From Bacillota bacterium (GTDB taxonomy: Bacteria; Bacillota; Clostridia; Christensenellales; CAG-138), in NCBI GenBank assembly GCA_023416895.1, contig JAEZGQ010000217.1, positions 1 through 13,779 of the forward strand: DNA of 13,779 nucleotides. Reading direction: 5' to 3'. Every line of letters begins with the position of its first letter. Position 1 is the first letter of the stretch. Shown piece by piece: positions 1 through 6,917 of this stretch. The position numbers and the translations under genes are program-made. The notes below the pieces were generated by a model that saw only the letters and a list, made by a program, of their open reading frames with translations, was not told where the DNA came from and ran no database searches.

Positions 1-893
1 AGCATGGGGCGGGTGCCTTCAAGCATGCAGGTGACCGCGCAACCGGGCGCGTTCGTTCCCGTGAGGAAAAGGGCGCTCGGGTCGGCCACTTCGGCCATGC
101 CTGTATCGCGCATTTCAAAGACGCCGATCTCGTTGGTGGAGCCGAAGCGGTTTTTCACCGCGCGCAGCAGGCGAAATGCGTCGTTGCGGTCGCCCTCAAA
201 ATACAAAACCGTATCCACGATGTGTTCAAGCACACGCGGCCCCGCGATGGCGCCTTCTTTGGTAACGTGCCCAACAATGAACACCGCACAGCCTGTGGTT
301 TTTGCAAGCCGTGTTAAAACGGAGGTGGCTTCACGCACCTGGCTTACGCTACCCGCGGCGCTGCTCACCTCGGGGCATACCATGGTTTGAATGGAGTCTA
401 CCACCAAATAAGCGGGGTTGACGTGCGAAAACTCCTCCTCCACAACGGAAAGATCGGTTTCTGCAAGAAGAAGCATATCGCCGCCTACGCCAAGGCGCTC
501 GGCGCGTAGCTTCAGCTGTGGGGCGGATTCTTCACCCGTTACATAAAGCACTTTCCCGTTTTGCGTGAGGCTTGCGGCCATCTGCATCAGAAGCGTCGAC
601 TTGCCAATGCCCGGATCGCCGCCCAAAAGCACCGTGCTGCCGGAAACAATGCCGCCGCCGAGCACGCGGTCAAACTCGTTCATGCCGGTGGAAACGCGGC
701 TTGCGCTTGCGCTGTCCACACGGGAAAGCGGTATGGCCGCCGCGCGAGCGGGCGAGGAAGAAACGCGCGCCTCACGCGGGATTTCCTCCACCATGGTGTT
801 CCAGCTCTCGCAGGCGGGGCATTTCCCGAGCCATTTGGCGCTTTCGTAGCCGCATTCGCCGCAGATGTAAACAGGTTTTGCCGCTTTTGCCAT
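1..893 (-). CDS. radA: DNA repair protein RadA/Sms, 5' part (C-terminus lies beyond the left edge)
   Basis: RadA is a RecA-like ATPase that promotes branch migration and processing of recombination intermediates in the cytoplasm. Translation from ATG at 893 gives 297 residues before the window ends. They hold the whole N-terminal zinc finger (Cys11, Cys14, Cys25, Cys28 in CGECGYESAKWLGKCPAC), a Walker A motif GDPGIGKST at 92-100, a Walker B region YLVVDSIQT near 162-170 and the RadA-specific KNRFG motif at 247-251. The Lon-protease-like C-terminal domain begins but is cut by the window edge, so there is no sign that the gene itself is broken. A GAGAGGA ribosome binding site lies just before the ATG. 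It is transcribed in the same direction as, and 83 bases after, the propeller-like gene at 977-2176, so the two may share a transcript. The family assignment is very secure. Confidence 0.96.
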   Translation of the reverse strand, partial: MAKAAKPVYICGECGYESAKWLGKCPACESWNTMVEEIPREARVSSSPARAAAIPLSRVDSASASRVSTGMNEFDRVLGGGIVSGSTVLLGGDPGIGKSTLLMQMAASLTQNGKVLYVTGEESAPQLKLRAERLGVGGDMLLLAETDLSVVEEEFSHVNPAYLVVDSIQTMVCPEVSSAAGSVSQVREATSVLTRLAKTTGCAVFIVGHVTKEGAIAGPRVLEHIVDTVLYFEGDRNDAFRLLRAVKNRFGSTNEIGVFEMRDTGMAEVADPSALFLTGTNAPGCAVTCMLEGTRPM

Positions 894-926
894 AAAATCC
901 TCTCATTTCGGTGCAATAAGGAAGCG

Positions 927-952
927 GGCGCGCATGCAACCTGCCGCGCGCC
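927..952. other. GC-rich inverted repeat in the radA leader
   Basis: GGCGCGC at 927-933 pairs with GCGCGCC at 946-952 around a 12-base loop. It lies between the stop of the upstream minus-strand gene and the radA start. No T-run follows it on the minus strand, so it does not look like a standard terminator. It may simply be a stable leader structure. Confidence 0.35.
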
Positions 953-976
953 TACATTTTAAAAGCGTCGGGCCTT

Positions 977-2176
977 TTAGGGGATTGCCGCAAACTTTAC
1001 GATGTCGCGCTCGCGGGTGGTAACGTCCATCCAGATCACCTTATCGTCGGACACGCCGAGGAATTGCGCAAGTTCCTTTTCCGGCGTAATGTGGTAGGTT
1101 TTTTTATCGCTGAACATGTAAACGTAAATAGCGCTGTCCTTCGAATAGGCAACAAAATCGCTGCCAAGCCCAAAATCCACAACGCCCGTATCGATGCGCA
1201 CAGGATCGGCACCGTTCCTGCAATAGTACAGGCTCGTTTCGGGGCCGTGGTTGCCATCGAGCCACACGGTGTAAGCACCGTCGCTCTGTGGGTCGTGTAC
1301 AAAGGTGCCGGGGCGGTACGTTTGCGTGGTGGATGTACCGTTTAAAACGATCGAGCAGATGCAACTCGTAAGCGAAGTTCCCGAAGAACCGGAATCGTCA
1401 AGATCTGCCCATGTCAAAACCCCGTTTTTCAGGGAAGGCTTGCTCTGCCCATAAACGTTGTTGCTAAAAAGCTGCACCGTTACGGTTTCGCGGGTGGTCA
1501 AATCGCACAGGAAAAGCTTATCCATTTTGGAACCGGTGCGCTCCGTCCACGCAAGGTAGTTGCCGTCGAGCATCAGCTCGGGCTGGCCGGTAAAAGCTTC
1601 CTTTATTATAATAGGCTGCGCATTGGGGTCGGAACGGTCTACCGCGGTAATATAACCGCCGCCGTTGAGCTTCGCGTCGAGGTATACGATCCAGTTGTCG
1701 TTAAAACGCCCATACATGAAATGCGTGTTCTTGAGCGCATAAGGGAGATGCTCCGCCGTGCGACTATCCGGATCGTAGAAATAAAGGCTCGTCATATTCG
1801 CCTTGTTGTCAACAAGCTTGCCGGCGGTGAGAATAAGCGTACCTTTGTAAAAGTAAGGATCGCCAAACCATGTATAAGAGGAAGATCCGTCAAAAATAAC
1901 CTCTCTTTGCGCATCCACGGGATCAAAGCTGTCCATGGGGTTGGGCGTAGGTGTGGGTGCGGGCGTCGGCGAAGGCGACGGGGTGGGCGCGAAGGGGGCG
2001 CGGTATTCCACGCCGAAAAACGGGAGTACTTTCGGCAGCCCCACAAACACAACAAGCGCAGCAACGCCGAGCACGGCTGCCACGGATAAAAAAAGCATAA
2101 CGAACGGAAACCAGTTAGAGGCGCGCAAACGGCTTCGCCTACGGTGAGATCTTTTTCTGCCGCGATTTTGCTTCAT
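977..2176 (-). CDS. Membrane-anchored protein with a TolB-like beta-propeller outer domain
   Basis: The 399-residue protein starts with a very basic cytoplasmic tail (residues 1-20), then one hydrophobic helix (about 22-46), a Pro/Thr/Ser linker (about 61-80, alternating TP and SP) and a beta-rich domain of about 310 residues. In that domain a motif of the form 'D..Y..W.....+..LY..D....' recurs about six times, for example at DNWIVYLD, DGNYLAWTE, NGVLTWADLD, DGAYTVWLDG, GSDFVAYSKD and DDKVIWMDV. This suggests a six-bladed propeller of the TolB/YncE kind displayed outside the membrane. The arrangement of positive-inside tail, single helix and stiff linker is that of a surface-anchored sensor or binding protein. 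I do not recognise a named family, and the partner is unknown. A weak AAGGGA site lies about 12 bases before the ATG. The gene has its own extended -10 promoter near 2282-2290 and lies upstream of radA in the same direction. Confidence 0.82.
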   Translation of the reverse strand: MKQNRGRKRSHRRRSRLRASNWFPFVMLFLSVAAVLGVAALVVFVGLPKVLPFFGVEYRAPFAPTPSPSPTPAPTPTPNPMDSFDPVDAQREVIFDGSSSYTWFGDPYFYKGTLILTAGKLVDNKANMTSLYFYDPDSRTAEHLPYALKNTHFMYGRFNDNWIVYLDAKLNGGGYITAVDRSDPNAQPIIIKEAFTGQPELMLDGNYLAWTERTGSKMDKLFLCDLTTRETVTVQLFSNNVYGQSKPSLKNGVLTWADLDDSGSSGTSLTSCICSIVLNGTSTTQTYRPGTFVHDPQSDGAYTVWLDGNHGPETSLYYCRNGADPVRIDTGVVDFGLGSDFVAYSKDSAIYVYMFSDKKTYHITPEKELAQFLGVSDDKVIWMDVTTRERDIVKFAAIP

Positions 2177-2221
2177 GTTTTATGAGATTCCCTTACAGAT
2201 GGTTCGCGCAAGGGCTGAAGA

Positions 2222-2240
2222 GAACACGCAACTCGTGTTC
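2222..2240. other. Perfect 7-bp hairpin in the leader of the propeller-like gene
   Basis: GAACACG (2222-2228) and CGTGTTC (2234-2240) form a perfect stem with a 5-base loop. It lies between the predicted minus-strand promoter (2282-2290) and the start codon at 2176, so it would be part of the 5' untranslated RNA. It could equally be a DNA-level operator. The role is unknown. Confidence 0.4.
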
Positions 2241-2281
2241 GGATTGCCGTGTCATACGAAAAACCTCTCGCGCTGAAACTG

Positions 2282-2290
2282 ATTATACCA
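2282..2290 (-). promoter_or_regulatory. Extended -10 sigma-A promoter for the minus-strand propeller-like gene
   Basis: Read on the minus strand, TGGTATAAT is a perfect extended -10 (TGn plus TATAAT). The -35 position 17 bases upstream is poor, as is common when the TG extension is present. Transcription would start near 2275, giving a leader of about 100 bases. Confidence 0.6.
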
Positions 2291-2425
2291 TACCCTTGTG
2301 GTTCGGCACAGAGAAAAACTGTAAACATTAAGGGTCATAAACGCGCAAAAACACATAAGTCGACCAATTTTTCACGAGAATATATTAGATATAGTTTCAA
2401 AGGGGAGTTTCGCCACGAAAAATTT

Positions 2426-2434
2426 GTGGTATGA
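2426..2434 (+). promoter_or_regulatory. Extended -10 promoter for the four-helix membrane protein
   Basis: TGGTATGAT on the plus strand gives TGn followed by TATGAT. No good -35 box is seen. Its predicted start site (about 2441) lies after the ATG at 2431 and before the ribosome binding site at 2475-2480, which supports the GTG at 2488 as the real start codon. The rest of the 2177-2487 gap holds the opposing promoter, a leader hairpin and AT-rich sequence, and no gene is evident. Confidence 0.5.
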
Positions 2435-2487
2435 TTAGAAAATCCAAAGAATCGCGGCGTATTGCTGCGGAAGAGGGAGGGCGCGCG

Positions 2488-3042
2488 GTGAGTCTTAAAA
2501 TGAATAAATATACACAATATTACACCGTGAGCGAAATCCTTGACGGCAACGGAAAAAGAAAACAGACGGTTACCTACACAGGGCCGTACTACCGATTTCA
2601 AGTGGATTCTGAAACCTACAAAAAAATGAAGTTTGCTTACGCCGCGTTTGCCGCCGTAACGGTTCTTGCCTATGTTCTTGCAGCGCTTCTTGGCGCTTCC
2701 TCCATGGGCGAGGGTGGTGCGCCGGCATTTTTTGTAGTGCTTCCGTTTGTGCTGCTTCTTTTGCCGCTCGGCATGTGCGCCGGTAAAATTTTCATGTTTT
2801 TGCCGTTGGAGGAACGTCTCACGTTTCCGCAGTACGACAAATACGTGAAGGTGCTGAAAACCTACGCGGTGCTCTTTCTGGTTTTTTCCGTTCTTTTGCT
2901 GATCGGACAGCTTGTTTATCTTGCCTTTTTCCCTGCCAACACACACGATTTTTTCTTTGCGGCGCTCGCCGCGGTGCTCGCCGGCGCGGGCGTATTTTTT
3001 CGGTGGTTTCAGAATAAATATATATGCACACTGGATGCTTGA
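2488..3042 (+). CDS. Unrecognised small membrane protein with four predicted helices
   Basis: This 184-residue protein begins at a GTG preceded 7 bases earlier by GGGAGG (2475-2480). An upstream in-frame ATG at 2431 lies inside the likely -10 box and has no ribosome binding site, so I reject it. About 47 polar N-terminal residues, rich in Tyr, Thr and Lys (YYTVSEILDGNGKRKQTVTY), precede four hydrophobic segments at about 48-70, 79-97, 124-148 and 154-172. A charged cytoplasmic-type loop (LEERLTFPQYDKYVKVLK) lies between helices 2 and 3. The N-terminal stretch could form beta strands. I do not recognise the family and propose no function. It stands alone between the divergent region and the ABC operon, and no clear terminator follows it. 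Confidence 0.75.
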   Translation: MSLKMNKYTQYYTVSEILDGNGKRKQTVTYTGPYYRFQVDSETYKKMKFAYAAFAAVTVLAYVLAALLGASSMGEGGAPAFFVVLPFVLLLLPLGMCAGKIFMFLPLEERLTFPQYDKYVKVLKTYAVLFLVFSVLLLIGQLVYLAFFPANTHDFFFAALAAVLAGAGVFFRWFQNKYICTLDA

Positions 3043-3160
3043 ACGTCCAGAAATTCCTACTTTTTAACAATCTGGTCAAATTTATTAAAAGCACCACTTA
3101 TTTCACCTAGCGCGCACCCTTTCTTTTAGTTATGCTTGATTCATGAATTGTTTCGATTCG

Positions 3161-3189
3161 TTGACATTACAAATGAGTTTTGATATATT
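3161..3189 (+). promoter_or_regulatory. Near-consensus sigma-A promoter of the peptide ABC transporter operon
   Basis: TTGACA (3161-3166) and TATATT (3184-3189) are separated by exactly 17 bases. A TG at 3181-3182 adds the extended -10 feature. Transcription should start near 3196, leaving a leader of about 48 bases. The quality of the boxes implies strong basal expression. No obvious operator palindrome overlaps it. Confidence 0.85.
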
Positions 3190-3243
3190 TATAAATACTG
3201 GAGGCGAATGAGCGCCATCCAATCTTATAAGGAGGAAAACACA

Positions 3244-5718
3244 ATGCAGAAAAAACTCAAGGCTTACCTTGCACTTGCGCTGGTTTGCGTGATGTGCTTG
3301 GGCTTCGCTGCCGGCTGCACTCCCACACCCGCGGAAGTCACCCCCACCGAAGCGCCTGCCACCACGGTCGCTCCCACTGAGGCGCCCGTAAACACCACGC
3401 CGTTGGTTGTTGCGTACGACACCTTCAGCGAGAAGTTCAGCCCGTTCTTTGCGGATACCGGCTACGATCAGGATGCGGTCTCCATGACGCAAATTTCCAT
3501 GCTGACCACCGACCGTATGGGCGGTATCATCTACAACGCGATCGAGGGTGAAACCGTTTCTTACAACGGAACCGATTACACCTACACCGGCCCGTGTGAT
3601 GTAAGCGTTGTGTATGACAAAAACACCGACATCACTACCTACACCATCAAGATGCGCAATGACATCGTGTTCAGCGACGGTGAACCCGCTGATGCCGATG
3701 ACATCATCTTCACCTATTATGTATACGCAGATCCTGATTACGTTGGATCTACCACCCTCACCTCTTACAACATCGTCGGTCTGAAGAATTACCAGACGCA
3801 GACCACCGATGCCATCTACACCAAGTATTCCGACATTTTTGACGCCATCTACGCTGCTGGCGCCGATCATGCTTGGGCTTCCACCGACACTTGGACCCAG
3901 GAACAGCAGACTGCTCTTTGGGATGACCTTAAGGCCGAGTGGACCTCCGACGTACAGGCGATCTCCGACTATGTCGTCGGAAATTATCTCAACGATGACT
4001 ATGCTGGCGCCGTATTTGCGGGCAAAACCGCTGCGGACGTGACCGAGGATATGTACATTGCGTTCTCCATGGCGATGTGGAACTTCGCTACGGTCAACGA
4101 AGATGGCTCCCTCACCGGTAACGGCACTGGCACCACTTGGGACATTGCCACCACCATGCCTACCGTTGAAGATATGTACAACGAAGCCGTTGCCCTCTAC
4201 GGCGGCGATCCGGAAGCTTACTGGGGAACCGAAAATGGCGGTGACGTTGATGGCACCGACGTGCTCGGCACCGTAAAGGCTCGCTTCATCACCACCCAGG
4301 CCTCCACCGACCCCGAAATGGCCGGCGGCGTGCCCAACATCAGCGGCATCAAGAAGCTCGACCAGTACACCGTTGAAGTCAAAACCACCGGTTACTCCGC
4401 GCCCGCTGTGTACACCATCTGCGGCCTCAACATCACCCCGCTCCACTACTACGGCGATGTTGCGCAGTACAACTACGACAACAACCAGTTCGGTCACCCC
4501 TACGGCGACCTGAGCATTGTTGAGGCGAAGACCACCCAGCCGATGGGCGCCGGCGCCTACAAGTTCGTCAAGTATGAGAACAGGGTTATCTACTACGAAG
4601 CCAACCCGCTTTACTACAAGGGCGCTCCGAAGATTCAGAGCATCCAGTTCAAAGAAACCGCTACCGCCGAAGTGGCTGCGGCTCTTGCTTCCGGCACCGC
4701 CGATATGGGCGAGCTCTCCGGCTCCAAGGCCAACTTTGCCGAAGTCGCCAGCTACAACTCCAATGGCGAAACCACCGGCGACGCGATCACCACCATCAAG
4801 GTTGACAACCTCGGCTACGGCTACATCGGCATGAACGCCGACACCGTAAACGTTGGCGGCCAGCCCAACTCCGACGCTTCCAAGAACCTCCGCAAAGCGC
4901 TTGCCACCGTGCTGGCCGTCTACCGTGATGTTGCGTATGACAGCTACTACGGCGAAGCCGCTTCCGTTATCCAGTACCCGATCTCCAACACCTCCTGGGC
5001 GGCTCCGCAGCCGACCGATGAAGGTTACAAGATCGCCTTCTCGACCGACGTCACCGGTGCGGCCATTTACACTGCCGATATGACGCAGGATCAGAAGTAT
5101 ACCGCTGCGCTCGAAGCCGCTAAGGGCTACCTGATTGCCGCCGGCTTCACCTACGACGAAGCGACCGGCAAGTTCACCGCTGCTCCCGAAGGCGCGAGGC
5201 TTTCCTACGAAATCCTCATCGCTGGCGACGGTACCGGTGATCACCCGTCCTTCGCGGTTGTGACCGATGCTTCCAACGCTCTTGCCACCATCGGCATCGA
5301 GCTCAAGATCAACGACCCCGCTGACTCCAACGAAATGTGGAACAAGCTGGATGCTGGCACGCAGGATCTCTGGTGCGCAGCTTGGGGCGCAACGATCGAC
5401 CCGGATATGTACCAGGTCTATCACAGCTCCGGTATTGTTGGCAGAGGCGGCTCTGACTCCAACCATTACCACATCGACGTTCCCGAACTCGACCAGCTCA
5501 TCTTGGACGCGAGGGTAAGCGATGACCAGGCTTACAGGAAAGCTGTCTACAAGCAGTGCCTCGACATCATCGTCGACATGGCTGTTGAAATCCCCGCCTA
5601 CCAGAGGCAGAACTGCACCGTGGTTAGCACCCAGCGCGTAAACCTCACCACGCTGACCCCGGATATCACCACCTACTGGCTCTGGATGAACGACATCCAG
5701 TTGCTTGAAATGAACTAA
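3244..5718 (+). CDS. ABC transporter substrate-binding lipoprotein, family 5 (OppA/DppA type), enlarged
   Basis: This lipid-anchored receptor of a peptide/opine/nickel-type importer catches substrate outside the membrane for the OppB/OppC channel. The 824-residue protein has a Lys-rich start, a hydrophobic signal segment and a lipobox ending at Cys25 (FAAGC), then a Thr/Pro/Glu linker (26-52). Family 5 signatures include YTIKMRNDIVFSDGEPADADDIIF (here split as YTIKMRNDIVFSDG, 133-146, then EPADADDIIF), KLDQYTVEVK near 371-380 and GAGAYKFVKYENR near 435-447. Usual length is about 520-600 residues. Much of the excess lies at about 165-362, between the lobe I segment ending VYADPDY and VPNISGIKKLD. 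The start at 3244 has AAGGAGG (3229-3235) 8 bases upstream. An in-frame ATG at 3208 has its GGAGG only 3 bases away and would add 12 residues before the signal peptide, so it is unlikely. Codon choice is strongly biased towards C-ending codons, which fits high expression. The substrate cannot be read from sequence. Confidence 0.93.
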   Translation: MQKKLKAYLALALVCVMCLGFAAGCTPTPAEVTPTEAPATTVAPTEAPVNTTPLVVAYDTFSEKFSPFFADTGYDQDAVSMTQISMLTTDRMGGIIYNAIEGETVSYNGTDYTYTGPCDVSVVYDKNTDITTYTIKMRNDIVFSDGEPADADDIIFTYYVYADPDYVGSTTLTSYNIVGLKNYQTQTTDAIYTKYSDIFDAIYAAGADHAWASTDTWTQEQQTALWDDLKAEWTSDVQAISDYVVGNYLNDDYAGAVFAGKTAADVTEDMYIAFSMAMWNFATVNEDGSLTGNGTGTTWDIATTMPTVEDMYNEAVALYGGDPEAYWGTENGGDVDGTDVLGTVKARFITTQASTDPEMAGGVPNISGIKKLDQYTVEVKTTGYSAPAVYTICGLNITPLHYYGDVAQYNYDNNQFGHPYGDLSIVEAKTTQPMGAGAYKFVKYENRVIYYEANPLYYKGAPKIQSIQFKETATAEVAAALASGTADMGELSGSKANFAEVASYNSNGETTGDAITTIKVDNLGYGYIGMNADTVNVGGQPNSDASKNLRKALATVLAVYRDVAYDSYYGEAASVIQYPISNTSWAAPQPTDEGYKIAFSTDVTGAAIYTADMTQDQKYTAALEAAKGYLIAAGFTYDEATGKFTAAPEGARLSYEILIAGDGTGDHPSFAVVTDASNALATIGIELKINDPADSNEMWNKLDAGTQDLWCAAWGATIDPDMYQVYHSSGIVGRGGSDSNHYHIDVPELDQLILDARVSDDQAYRKAVYKQCLDIIVDMAVEIPAYQRQNCTVVSTQRVNLTTLTPDITTYWLWMNDIQLLEMN

Positions 5719-5743
5719 GCGTAACGCTTAAATCGCCCCTTAC

Positions 5744-5775
5744 AGGGTCCGCCGCTTAGGCGGCGGACCCTCTGT
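5744..5775 (+). terminator. Strong hairpin after the binding-protein gene (attenuating terminator or mRNA 3' stabiliser)
   Basis: Positions 5744-5755 pair with 5760-5771 to give a perfect 12-bp GC-rich stem with the loop TTAG, 25 bases after the stop codon. The downstream sequence (ctgtattat) is only moderately T-rich, so partial read-through into the permease genes is likely. In binding-protein operons such hairpins commonly raise the ratio of receptor to channel. Confidence 0.7.
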
Positions 5776-5796
5776 ATTATCAGATATGCAAAAACT

Positions 5797-5810
5797 GCGG
5801 TATATACCGC
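5797..5810. promoter_or_regulatory. Perfect 14-bp palindrome, candidate operator or hairpin
   Basis: GCGGTATATACCGC reads the same on both strands and lies between the hairpin after the binding-protein gene and the permease gene. Its symmetry and AT core look like a dimeric repressor site. No convincing -35/-10 pair was seen next to it, so a regulatory role is inference. Confidence 0.4.
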
Positions 5811-5849
5811 TGAATATACAATCTTTGTATTCGTAGGTTACAAGACATA

Positions 5850-5863
5850 CGCGGGCAGCCGCG
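5850..5863. other. Short hairpin in the oppB leader
   Basis: CGCGG and CCGCG pair around a GCAG loop, about 57 bases before the oppB start. It is the third symmetric element in the 201-base gap. It may shape RNA stability or processing there. Confidence 0.3.
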
Positions 5864-5919
5864 AACATCTCCCAATATGAAATTCACCCGAGCTTTCAGG
5901 GCGAGTAAAGAGGGAAGTT

Positions 5920-6906
5920 ATGCTTAAGTACATTTTAAAAAGGTTAGTGATTGGCGCCTTCATCGTACTTTTCGGAGCGCTTATCGTATACACGGTTATT
6001 CGCTGCCTGCCAAGTTCTTTTGTGGAAACGATGGCACGTCAGCTCTCCAATCTGCCCGGCTCCAAAAGCTACGAGGAGTTGCTGGCGCAGCTCAACGTTC
6101 AGTTCGGCTTTGATACTTCGATCATCGAAGGCTTTTTCCGTTGGTTAAAGGATGCCTTGCGCGGTGAATTTGGCGATTCATGGAAATTCAACCAGCCTGT
6201 TGTGCAGAAATTCAATAGCGTTATTTGGTATTCGGTTATCATCAACATCATCACCTTCGTGCTGCAGGCAGTTATCTCCATACCGCTTGGTATTTTGGCT
6301 GCACGTAAGCAGTACAGCAAAACCGATTATGCCGTTACGGTTTTTGCGTTGATGGGCATGTCGCTGCCTACTTTCTTCCTTGCCTCGCTGCTCAAATATG
6401 TGTTTTCTATCAAACTCGGATGGTTTGACCTTTATGGCCTTGTTGGTAGATTTCACGAGCAGTTATCGCCCTTTAATCAGATACTTGACATCGCGCACCA
6501 CATGGTGCTTCCGGTTTTGACGCTGATGATTTTGAGCGTCGGCGGGTTGATGCGTTACACGCGCACCAACATGCTTGAGGTGCTCAATTCCGACTATATT
6601 CGCACCGCGCGCGCAAAGGGACTCCCCGAGAAGCGCGTTATCAACCAGCACGCGTTCCGCAACACCCTCATTCCGCTAGTTTCCTATATGTCGTACCTGC
6701 TCCCTGGCATGTTCGGCGGCTCCATCATCACCGAAACGCTGTATCAGATTCCGGGTATTGGCTACATTGCCTTTATGTCCATCACCGCAGGCGATATTCC
6801 ATTTACCATGTTCAATCTTGTGTTCCTTGAGGTGCTTACACAAGTCAGCCTTATCATCGCCGATATCATGTACGCGGTTGTCGATCCGCGTGTCAGGATC
6901 AATTGA
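5920..6906 (+). CDS. oppB: Peptide ABC transporter permease, OppB/DppB type
   Basis: This is one half of the membrane channel of the importer. The 328-residue protein has the usual OppB plan and length: MLKYILKRLVIGAFIVLFGA as the first helix (about 8-28), an outer loop of about 70 residues, then five more hydrophobic segments between about 100 and 320. The EAA cytoplasmic loop that docks on the ATPases is at about 226-252 (YIRTARAKGLPEKRV, then HAFRNTLIPL). The family end motif YAVVDPRVRIN closes the protein. The ATG follows an AGAGGGA site. The next gene starts 11 bases after this stop, so translation is probably coupled. Unlike its partner OppC it has no large insertion. Family assignment is secure. 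Substrate (oligopeptide, dipeptide or other) is not determined. Confidence 0.95.
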   Translation: MLKYILKRLVIGAFIVLFGALIVYTVIRCLPSSFVETMARQLSNLPGSKSYEELLAQLNVQFGFDTSIIEGFFRWLKDALRGEFGDSWKFNQPVVQKFNSVIWYSVIINIITFVLQAVISIPLGILAARKQYSKTDYAVTVFALMGMSLPTFFLASLLKYVFSIKLGWFDLYGLVGRFHEQLSPFNQILDIAHHMVLPVLTLMILSVGGLMRYTRTNMLEVLNSDYIRTARAKGLPEKRVINQHAFRNTLIPLVSYMSYLLPGMFGGSIITETLYQIPGIGYIAFMSITAGDIPFTMFNLVFLEVLTQVSLIIADIMYAVVDPRVRIN

Positions 6907-6917
6907 CGGAGGTTTAT

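Noticed and set aside
4..962. Several plus-strand open frames at the left end
   Set aside because: They lie opposite radA, whose zinc finger, Walker A and KNRFG motifs are unmistakable on the minus strand.
3208..3243. Alternative start of the binding protein at ATG 3208
   Set aside because: GGAGG lies only 3 bases before it, and it would place 12 polar residues ahead of the signal peptide. ATG 3244 has AAGGAGG at ideal distance and a standard lipoprotein start.
3130..5472. 780-residue minus-strand open frame
   Set aside because: It is in codon register with a clear family 5 binding-protein gene, its product is Gly/Val-rich without recognisable domains, and it follows from the absence of TTA, CTA and TCA codons in the sense gene.
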